From: Echinometra lucunter
Lineage: Eukaryota > Echinodermata > Echinoidea > Camarodonta > Echinometridae
Length of the DNA: 64,000 nt
Assembly: GCA_029962745.1 (NCBI GenBank)
Contig: CM057153.1
Span: forward strand, 11,102,617 to 11,166,616
Direction of reading: 5' to 3'
Shown: one piece after another, positions 56,032 through 64,000 of the stretch
How positions within the stretch are numbered: position 1 is the stretch's first letter
Layout: each line of letters begins with the position of its first letter
Notes under the pieces: model-generated
Seen by the model: only the letters and a program-made list of their open reading frames with translations
Told to the model about the DNA's origin: nothing
Databases searched by the model: none
Translations under genes and position numbers: made by a program

Positions 56032-56217
56032 TTTTTTATAGAGGGGGCGCAAAAGACGCAAGAGAATGAGTTAAAGGAGAAACGGTGAAGAAACGGTGAA
56101 AGAATAATCTTTAAAGGATATGCGCTGAGTGCGCTACTTCCCCCAGGGGAGGGGGGGGGGGTAGGGACAACTTCACTGTTTGCCCTGGGCACCACAATAC
56201 CTAGATACGCCACTGAT
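56032..56217 (-). repeat. GGCGTATCTAGG-type dispersed repeat
   Basis: Reads CAGTGGCGTATCTAGGTATT on the - strand, followed by GTGCCCAGGGC, a C-run and CGCCCCCTC. Same theme as 46350 and 47580-48303. Confidence 0.5.
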
Positions 56218-57223
56218 TATCTTTTTGCACTTTTGTATTGTAACAATGGTACAAAAAAAGAAAGCTCTGATGATTATCGAAGATTATTTCCTTAAAACCG
56301 AATTTCACGTTTTGTCCATTTCAGGGATAGGTTATAGCCTTTCTTTCTCAAATGATGACAGAGTCAGGAAACTTTCAGAATTGGGTCTGCAAAAGGGACG
56401 GGCTACCTTTAAGGGTTATTTAAACCACCACACACTCTTAATTCATTCTGAATGGTTATTTGACCCACTCCTCACTTTAATATTTAGTGGATCCGACTAG
56501 AAAAACGAAATGATCTATAGTTATGGTCTAAATAACTTACTCACTGGGTAATTACGTGAATATTGAATGCATCACGGAAAATGCATTTGAAGAATTAAGA
56601 TTATTTTATGAAGAGCCCTTTACAATGTGGAACGGACAAGAAAATACCGATAAATGCCGGTCAAGCTGGAAAGGAGTGCGGTTCAAGAAGCGGGTCAAGG
56701 GAGAGGGCATAACAAGGTCAAGGGGTCGCATTTCTGATACTCCATGAAATATACTGTTGGTCAGTCAGGGGTCATTCAGAAATACCCCCTCCCCCATTTG
56801 GAATGTAATCATTCATTTCAGAATGTATGTCGTCGTAGGTAATTTTTGGTTTCAGATAGGTATTTTGTGCAGGACTGTTAGTGTTTTATCTTGACCCGAT
56901 GAAATCTTTCCTGATTTATGAACGATAATTTCACGAAGCATAGATCTTCATTTTTATATGCCTATACAAATTGTCATATTTATCATATTACAAGAGATAA
57001 GTAAAATGTACATCTTCTGCACAAACTTGAAAAATTCCTTTGCTTACCATGTCTTATAGGCCTATCCGAAATTTCCCCCACTCGATGGTTGAGTTCTTCC
57101 TTCTTTACTTCATTTGCTAATTATAATTTAATCGTATTAAGGAATTGTGAAAATTGTCCTAGAGTAAATAATTTTCTTTGTTACTTTATCTAATCCAGCT
57201 CTTGTTTACTAGCTATCAACCTG

Positions 57224-57342
57224 CAGGGCTGCGTTTCACGAAACCGTCTTAAGTCGAACTTCTCGGACATCCCATTAAAACGCGTTTCAATGGGATGTCC
57301 ATGAATTTAGACTTCTGACGGTTTTATTGAAACGTAGCCCTG
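57224..57342. mobile_element. Hairpin MITE, CAGGGCTGCGTTTCACGAAA family
   Basis: CAGGGCTGCGTTTCACGAAA at the left mirrors TTTTATTGAAACGTAGCCCTG at the right; GGACATCCCATTAAAA and TCAATGGGATGTCC pair inside. Sister copy at 41969-42106. Confidence 0.85.
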
Positions 57343-57746
57343 ATACAGTCCACAGAAATATTAAAACCGTAGGCCTGTATGCATGTTGAGTGGTCAGTAA
57401 CGAATATGGGACACAGTCATATACAATAGCCTGGACTTGCCCTATTGTATACATGTAGATGCTAAATACATCCAATTTGATAAGATTCAGAGCGACTGAC
57501 TATATAGTGACAAAAACGAAAGAAGTGTTTCTGACTCATATCCTCAGAGTTCGCAGAGAGGTTGAATACAACTGCGATTGGATGAAAAGAACACTTATAC
57601 TGCAGACTGGCCTGCCGAAAGAGTCTGTAAGTGGGCATACAAGTCAGGGTTACTGTGGAATATCTGTACTTATACAAGTAACTTGCGTATTCTTACAGAA
57701 GGCTTGTTTAAAAAACGAAATACTTGCTGGTCCATATTTTTTGCAG

Positions 57747-58151
57747 ATTCAAGAAGCTTGGTTTGAAGTTATAAAGTGACATCGCTTTACAATGGATCAA
57801 GACGGAGGAGTCCCAATCGCTCGTCGCTTCGGCGCATGGGACTATGTCGTGTTCGGCATCATGCTTCTTGTCTCGGCACTCATCGGCGTCTTCTCGGCGT
57901 TCTCCGGAGGTCGACAACGCACGGCGGACGAGTTCTTGGTCGGCAATCGTAAGATGGGCATCGTCCCTGTGGCCATGTCCATCACCGTCAGCTACATCTC
58001 GGCTGTGTCCATCGTCGGAACACCAGCTGAGATCTACATCTACGGGACCATGTTCTCCTGGGTCTTGGTGACCTACGTTTTAGGAAACATTCTTCTTTGC
58101 CGACTCTTCTTACCCATCTACTTCAGGATACGCATCATTAGTGTTTATGAG
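57747..58151 (+). CDS. SLC5A8-like: SLC5 sodium-coupled monocarboxylate transporter-like, first coding exon
   Basis: Acceptor CCATATTTTTTGCAG, 45 nt of 5' UTR, ATG at 57792, 120 codons, donor GTGAGT, phase 0. Encodes the N-terminal part of an SLC5 symporter: TM1 about residues 17-38 (WDYVVFGIMLLVSALIGVFS), the family signature ADEFLVGNRKMGIVPVAMS, TM2 about 58-80 (ITVSYISAVSIVGTPAEIY) and TM3 about 85-110. The GTPAE-Y motif and the later LELRFN and IYAPAL-LN-type motifs place it with SLC5A8/SLC5A12 (Na+-driven uptake of lactate, pyruvate and short-chain fatty acids at the plasma membrane) and not with the glucose carriers. Substrate is inferred from the family. Exons after the third are beyond the window. 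Confidence 0.85.
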
Positions 58152-59725
58152 GTGAGTTATACAATACCGCTCTCGCCCAGTCACACTAATCAGGTCGACC
58201 CCGAACCGATCACAAAAAGAAGCCGAATGGCCGAGAATCGATCGGTTTGGAATCAGAGTGGAATCGGTTTTAGCGGTGTGACTGAGGTATCGACATTATT
58301 AGACGCCACTTTGCTCTATAGACCAATTTCACAACGCAAGAGGGCAGCAGACTGTTCGACACAGTTCGACATACTGCGGTGGGCGCTCCAACTTTTATAG
58401 TACACAAGTCAACAGCGCGTTATGTACATTCGTTCGATTTTTTGTCTATTTTGACCAGATTTATTTTAATATTTGCAATGAGAAATTATCAGGGAAGTTC
58501 AAGTCGCAGCTATGCGGTGCTCAAGTGCCACAAGAATTAGAGAAAGTTTAAAAATTGGAAGCTAACTGAGTGCGAAATTTACTCGCTTTTGACTCATGAA
58601 GCCTGTTTGTGTGAGAAGCCGTACTCCCTACACAGGTTTCCGTAAGCAATGTAAAGGAATTCGTCGCCAGTGGGCAAAAACATCAACAGAAAGGACTTTT
58701 AAGTCAAGAAACATTATCATTATGTACTTTGGCGTAAAATTTAATGAGTGAAAACATGACTTTGTAAACAGGGTAAGATTTAGGGCTCCCGTTTACTACG
58801 GCTTCTATGCTGCAATCGAACTTTTACTGACAAAACTAAGTTGAAAAGCCATCGAAAGTACAAAAATACATCATACCTTCATCCGTTAGATATGATCATT
58901 GTCTTACCTTATCTACCCATGTATCCATGCTTTATTTTATTGATGTAGAATAAAGTAAATGGAACAATATCGGGGCATATCTCATATCTTACATTCATTT
59001 TGTACACAGAGCCAATCGCGGTCAGCGCGCTTGCCCACCGCAGCAATGGTGTCGCCGATAGAGGGCCAAATACATAAACCGGAGGTGAAATTGGTCTATA
59101 GTCGTGCCATGAGTCGGGGACATCTCTAGCCGCTTTCAACAAAGGAAGGGAAGGAGGTGTCGGACCGAGTTTGCGACAACGAAATGCGAGTACAAGTTAT
59201 CGTCATCAAATGATTTTCTTTCATCAAAGGCATATTTAAGGAATATCGGATTTCTTGACCCGGTCATAAGAAGTTGATGTTGACTGGAAGAATTCGGAAG
59301 ATTGTAAACTCCTGTTTTATTAATAAAACAGCTTACGTAAAGAAAATAAAGAAAGAATTTAAATTCATATTTAATCATATGTTATATCTTGAAAGATTTT
59401 ACTTGTCAGAATATCAACAACAAAACAGCAACAATAAAATAGCCCCATTTGTTTATTTAGAACGTAAATAAACTCACATGTGGGCTTAGGTTAAACTCGT
59501 CATCTTGGCCCCCTAACAAAATACCCTGGCGCTACCCCTGTCTCTAATTATGATAATGTTCCCTTAAAATGGGTATTTACTCCCCTGCATAGACAAAATT
59601 ACGTGAGTGGGAATCTTTTTACACCGGGTTCTTCTTTTTTACTCGTCTCCTATACACTATGAATCTTTTTTTTTTTACATACAATCATTTATTAAAATAC
59701 TTATCCTTCGTTTTCGCCTTCTTAG
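58152..59725. other. SLC5A8-like intron 1
   Basis: No repeat family recognised. CpG-containing non-coding DNA near 59000-59110. Confidence 0.6.
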
Positions 59726-59791
59726 TATTTGGAGCTACGGTTTAATCGGGCATTGAGGCGGTGTGTGACAGCCATTTTCTCTGTTCAAACG
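59726..59791 (+). CDS. SLC5A8-like: SLC5A8-like exon 2
   Basis: Acceptor GCCTTCTTAG, donor GTGAGT, 66 nt, phase 0 in and out. Encodes YLELRFNRALRRCVTAIFSV then QT, which continues RIISVYE of exon 1 and matches the conserved YLE-RF segment of SLC5 proteins. Short, but position, phase and motif agree. Confidence 0.88.
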
Positions 59792-59960
59792 GTGAGTATT
59801 ACGATATGCCTTGACCAAATTTGATAATTTTGAACAGCCGAATAACATGAAATAGCCTTCTCTGAAATGAATCGAATTTTTATTACTCGGTTGCTTGCCT
59901 GAGCTTTCTTGTTATCGTTATTATCATCGTTATTATTATTGTTATTATTATTATCATCAT

Positions 59961-60004
<44 letters not shown>

Positions 60005-60446
60005 CCATTATCAATCTTATTATTGTAAAGATGATGATTATTACTGTCATCATTATCATTATCCTCATTCGAAATATTAAATGCAGGAGACATCAGCATT
60101 TTGTTTTATTTGGAATGCATCTTTTCTGCATGCAGATATTTTAAAACAAGTTTATAGTTTCTTCCGAAAAAATGCAGTAATTGAAAAAAAAAAATGTCGG
60201 AACTAAAGCGTTCCGACTTTATACGAAGCATCACATTTTAAAACAAATAAAGATACATCGTCAGGTTATGGCGTTATTCTGAAGAAGACGGTCGTTTTCA
60301 GGAATATCAAAAATAATTATACTTAAAAGATTTTATCGAGAGGATCATGATCGTATGAAATTTATGTATGATAAGTTAAACCCATTGAATGTTTTATAAT
60401 AATTTTTTACCTCGTTGTGTTCAATATCGTCTGCTATCTTTTGTAG
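59792..60446. other. SLC5A8-like intron 2 with an ATC/ATT repeat
   Basis: Trinucleotide repeat at 59915-60010; the rest is AT-rich with no signal. Confidence 0.6.
59915..60010. repeat. ATC/ATT trinucleotide microsatellite
   Basis: ATTATTATTGTTATTATTAT passes into an ATC run of about 14 units. Confidence 0.9.
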
Positions 60447-60498
60447 ATACTTTATATGGGAATTGCAATGTACGCGCCAGCTCTTACTCTCAACGCAG
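60447..60498 (+). CDS. SLC5A8-like: SLC5A8-like exon 3
   Basis: Acceptor ATCTTTTGTAG, donor GTGTGT, 52 nt, phase 0 in, phase 1 out. Encodes ILYMGIAMYAPALTLNA, which corresponds to the TM4 segment (Y-G---YAPAL-LN) of SLC5A8/12. The split codon begins with G, as expected before the conserved V-T-G of the family, but that exon is not in the window. Confidence 0.88.
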
Positions 60499-60573
60499 GT
60501 GTGTATGTGTTTTGTTTTGGTTTTTTTTTTCTTATGGATGAATGCAGACATTACTATACTAAGTACATGTGTT

Positions 60574-60803
60574 GTCGTGAAATTCACGACCCGCGATGCA
60601 AAATTCATGACCCGTGGCGCAAACTTTGCATCTCAAGTCGTGAAATTCACGACCCGTGTCGCGAACTTTGCATCCCAGTCCTGAATTCCGCACCGCGGGT
60701 CGTGAATTTCGCGACTTGGGATGCAAAGTTTGCGCCACGGGTCATGGATTTCATGACCTCGGATGCGAAGTTCAGGACCTGGGTTGCGAAATTCACGTCT
60801 CAC
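60574..60803 (+). repeat. Array of eleven 21-bp units, each with an internal dyad
   Basis: Units such as GTCGTGAAATTCACGACCCG, GATGCAAAATTCATGACCCG, GGCGCAAACTTTGCATCTCA and GATGCAAAGTTTGCGCCACG follow one another at 21 bp (one unit is 20 bp). Each carries a short palindrome centred on AATT or AANTT, and the array as a whole is partly inverted-symmetric. CpG-rich in an AT-rich intron. Confidence 0.9.
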
Positions 60804-62380
60804 ATGACCTGTCGTCGAGCGTACTTCAGGGCCACCATAGAAATGAGAATCGGCTTCATTATCGTTCTCTGAAAGTTGAAACTAACCACAATACTTACCA
60901 CAGCGGAATCCCCTCCTCCTTATGGGAAAAGGTGATTAGATTAAAGGGGAGTTAGATTGTTGTATTGATTCGTATTTCTACATCTCTTCCAACGGATAAG
61001 GAGGTGTATTTTTTTCCTGTATTCTTAAGAATGAGGAAGTGTTTGTTGGTTGATTGATGTTGATAATTTTTGTAAGAATGAAAACAACCTAGTCACATCG
61101 GACTTGTACTTGCTTGTAGGAAAGCTTTGGTGTTATTTGTAGTTTACGCTAGTACTTGGATTCGGTAAGAGGTGGTACTTTCAACATATTTCTCGAAGGT
61201 TGGTTGATAGAAAATAGGCCTTATATCTCAGACACTTTATAGCTTCAAGCTCTATATTAGAATTTTTACGGGTTTAGGCCCACATCGACAGGAGAGGGAG
61301 AGGGAGAGGGTGCGCCATTCCTGTAGCTGATTACATTGTACCTTTGCCATTCAATACGTGGCCTCCTCTTTAATTGATTGAAAAGATATTTATCAAAACC
61401 AGACACGAGGACCTGTCTACACTAATGGTAGAAAGGAATGGTATTGTGTTATGTACAATAAAAGGTTATTTATGAATTTAAGTCGAACAGAGAATAGTTC
61501 GAATATAATAATCATAATCATGAAAGAGGACGAGGTATGAAGGGAAAAGAAGGTTGAGAGAGGTATGGAAGATAAGAAAAACTACAAAGGAAATGAAACA
61601 GACGAGGGGGGAAGCAGGAAGTAGCAGTAAAGGAAGGAAACATGCAAATTGTAAAAGAGATTGTAAATGAATATGAAATATTTCTCATGTTCACAGAAGG
61701 AAGACAAATGTATGAAAGTATACACAAACGCATCAAGCGTGTTGGAAATTATACTCATAAAACACGGGACTGCAAATTATCGAACGGATCATGAAAACTT
61801 GAAATTTAAGACTGATTATGATATTTATAGTTGGGATTTAAAAAAGAGGTGCCTCTTTTAGAAAAGAGGTACTCCAAGTGATGTTGAAAGTAGGTGGTTT
61901 TCAGATATGTTTCGTCCCCACCTTTATTAAAAATTCTTATTAAAAGATGGTTAGAATTGTTCTCATAATTTGCCCTCAAGATTGCAAGCCATTCAATGGA
62001 GCATATAGGGATCTCAAATTGAGTCTAACATCCCAGCTCATGAGTCATTGTTTGATAAAATATTGTACTTTGTATATTCTACGAGTAAAGTACAATTCAG
62101 CTCGGGGGCTGTGCTGCATGGTGCTTGCCCATGCAGGTGTAATGAACATTCTAATTTCAAAACTTAACGAGCGAGCAAAAATCATGAAACTCTTCTGCTT
62201 TCGCACACTTCATTTATGGCATGTTAGTACATTATTTCTCAATTTTTGACTATAGTATTATATTCCACTGTTTCAGCCGTATGTTTGAAATACGGGACAA
62301 AACGGCGTCCCGGGGAGGTTCGTAGGGGACGCGGAATAAATGGTTTAAATACAGGACTGTCCCTTAAAATCCGGGGACGT

Positions 62381-62544
62381 CTGGGGAGCGTTTCATGAAA
62401 GGACTTGTCGGATGTTTTATCCGACAAAGTCTGTTTTATCCGACAGTTGCCATAGTAACGATGCTTCTCAGCCAATCAAAATCAAGGAAAGATGTCGGAT
62501 CTGACAGCTTGTCAGACGACAAATGTTGATGAAACGCCCCCCTG
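62381..62544. mobile_element. Hairpin MITE
   Basis: CTGGGGAGCGTTTCATGAAA at the left mirrors TTGATGAAACGCCCCCCTGG at the right; interior CTTGTCGGATGTTTTATCCG and TTCTCAGCCAATCAAAATC. Confidence 0.75.
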
Positions 62545-62579
62545 GTCACCCTGCCTATATACCATGTGTTAACGTACTT

Positions 62580-62738
62580 CAGGGCCCCGTTTCATAAAAC
62601 TTTTTATCAGTAACAACTGCCACATTTCTATGACAAATTTGCTTTCAGCCAATCAGATGCAAGGATTCACAGTAGCTTGTAACAGTTATTGCAACTTCTT
62701 ATTGATTAGTGATTACAAGTTTATGAAACGGGGCCCTG
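62580..62738. mobile_element. Hairpin MITE, CCAATCAGATGCAAG family
   Basis: CAGGGCCCCGTTTCATAAAA and AAGTTTATGAAACGGGGCCCTG form the ends; interior TCAGCCAATCAGATGCAAGG as in the copies at 11211 and 45745. Confidence 0.8.
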
Positions 62739-63421
62739 ATCATTCTATATAGAAAGGTCACTTCAAGACTCTAGTCAAAGAGATTCAGAGATGCACTTGA
62801 AAAATGTTACAATTTTATAGATCAGAGAATATTAGGAGTGTTTAGCCACTGTCCAGCAGACCATTATTGCTCCAGACTGTGCCTATCTCTTCCTTACCAT
62901 ACTGTTTATCTGCTTCTTCGTTTACCATGTACAAAAATGCAACGCTTTTCAACTTTATCTTTGTGCCAAGCGGTCATCATGATCAATCACCCTATATAAT
63001 TTTTGATATTCAAGAAAGCAAGCTGTACAAACCGTTCCCCACAACAAAACGAGATCGGTGTCACAGTCCCATACTTTATCCAATTCCCTTTGTATACTCG
63101 GTGCTTGTAGTTCTATTCGAGTTTACCTGAGTATGGGCCTATTGACATGATTGGTATGAGCGTCACAATGATAAATTGCACAGGATAAAAGAGTCAGCCT
63201 GCGTACAAAAGAATCACTCAATCAAAATTTCATAAGAAATTTTTCCACCTCCCATTCCTTGACCTCTATAGCTTTACTATTGTGGTACCCTATGCAGTAT
63301 TTAAATAGGACTGGACTTGTCTTGGTATACTTAATTGGATACTGAACTTAAACTTCACACACATTTGCCTACATCACTGTAAATGCAATGATATCAGAAT
63401 GAGGTGGAGGTGATACGGTTA

Positions 63422-63423
<2 letters not shown>

Positions 63424-63474
<51 letters not shown>
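63424..63474. repeat. AT microsatellite
   Basis: About 25 uninterrupted AT units. Confidence 0.95.
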
Positions 63475-63480
<6 letters not shown>

Positions 63481-63488
63481 TATATTCA

Positions 63489-63910
63489 GTCACTTAGACT
63501 GTAATAATGGACTGCTTCTAGGAGTACCAGATACCCAGCTTTCTAAACTCCAGCGCATACGAAATTCAGCTGTAATGCTCTTAGTTCGCAAAACGAAATT
63601 TGAACATGTGACACCGATCCTACGTAGTCTCCACTGGCTTCCGATAAAGGCTCGCATTTTGTTTAAAGTCCTCACTCTTGTTTTAAGTGCGTTAATGGGA
63701 ATGCCCCTGCTTACCTCAGTGATCTAATTCAGAAATATCAACCCAGTCGAAGAAATACGATTAAAGTCCAAGACTTTTGGTGATAGAGCTTTTGGGAAAA
63801 TGGCACCAAAATTGTGGAATAACCTACCTCATAATATAAGATCAATAACTGATTTCAATAGATTCAAATCTGTGTTAAAAACGTACCTTTTTAAGAAGCA
63901 CATGTATTAG
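63489..63910 (+). pseudogene. LINE ORF2 C-terminal fragment (CR1/jockey/RTE-like)
   Basis: Translates as LDCNNGLLLGVPDTQLSKLQ, RIRNSAVMLLVRKTKFEHVT, PILRSLHWLPIKARILFKVL, then in a second frame CVNGNAPAYLSDLIQ and, after another shift, FGKMAPKLWNNLPHNIRSIT and FKSVLKTYLFKKHMY with a stop at 63908-63910. LHWLPIKARI and APKLWNNLP...R are hallmarks of the end of LINE reverse transcriptase proteins. Two frameshifts make it inactive. It is the 3' end of a 5'-truncated insertion. Confidence 0.85.
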
Positions 63911-64000
63911 CCCTATACAAAACAATAATTCTACTACACGCACAGAGACTATTTATATGGTATTACGCGTCTCTAAGAACTGCTTATTATTATTATTATT

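Larger units (their letters stand above)
42708..57746. other. Gene-poor, repeat-rich 15-kb region
   Basis: No convincing gene. Elements are listed separately; the rest (42770-44770, 45110-45740, 45880-46350, 46440-46930, 47000-47560, 54830-55650 and 55710-56030 in particular) is AT-rich with no signal I could recognise. Confidence 0.6.
60499..64000. other. SLC5A8-like intron 3, runs off the window
   Basis: Holds the 21-bp dyad array, two hairpin MITEs, an AT microsatellite and a LINE fragment. I searched for the next family exon (V-T-G / GGLKAV-WTD type) and did not find it. Confidence 0.6.

Noticed and set aside
59383..59402. YLERF-like translation in SLC5A8-like intron 1
   Set aside because: Resembles the conserved YLE-RF motif but has no acceptor; the true exon with both splice sites is at 59726-59791.
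59785..60099. Asp/Asn-rich open frame on the - strand
   Set aside because: Translation of a trinucleotide microsatellite inside an intron.
60415..60955. Open frames with repeats KFTTR / NFASQ
   Set aside because: They are translations of the 21-bp dyad array downstream of a real splice donor; no coding support.
1..64000. CRISPR array, operon, phage or bacterial defence system
   Set aside because: The sequence is spliced animal DNA; the tandem arrays have no repeat-spacer structure.

Overview
This is AT-rich animal nuclear DNA with large introns, GT/AG splice sites and many short foldback transposons. An intronless B-box/coiled-coil/propeller protein of the kind expanded in echinoderms, together with the dense families of hairpin mobile elements, suggests an invertebrate deuterostome, most likely a sea urchin. 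The species call is inference; no ribosomal or mitochondrial marker is present.

Positions 1-32531, + strand: one long gene, entered before the window starts. I could chain 22 exons (313 to 32531) with compatible splice phases at every junction, giving about 1,861 codons. The protein is mostly low-complexity (Pro/Ala/Ser, acidic and Lys-rich segments) and ends in a Glu/Arg/Lys-rich helix and a short conserved tail. That tail resembles vertebrate KIAA2012 (DUF4670 family), which has no established function. Introns hold microsatellites, a 60-bp polypyrimidine minisatellite that is in frame with the next exon, a tRNA-derived SINE-like head, and several inverted-repeat elements. Intron 14 uses a GC donor.

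Positions 36161-37891, - strand: a single-exon 576-residue TRIM-like protein with a B-box 2 zinc finger, a coiled coil and a predicted beta-propeller, but no RING. Positions 41510-42707, + strand: at least two exons of an unrecognised coiled-coil/acidic protein.

Positions 42.7-57.2 kb: a gene-poor island of repeats. It holds a 340-bp foldback element, a nest of elements loaded with ACGTC motifs, a tandem repeat, G-runs, a polypyrimidine tract, a LINE 3' remnant, a 1.26-kb Tc1/mariner-like non-autonomous element with 210-220-bp inverted ends flanked by TA, and a perfect 50-bp palindrome.

Positions 57747-60498, + strand: the first three coding exons of an SLC5 transporter of the sodium-coupled monocarboxylate (SLC5A8/SLC5A12) type; the rest lies beyond the window. 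Its third intron starts with an unusual array of eleven 21-bp units, each built around an imperfect dyad, and later holds a LINE ORF2 tail. The genes are functionally unrelated and show no shared regulation. I see no CRISPR, operon or defence system; the most unusual signals are the 21-bp dyad array, the ACGTC element family, the tetrapeptide-repeat exon and the perfect palindrome.
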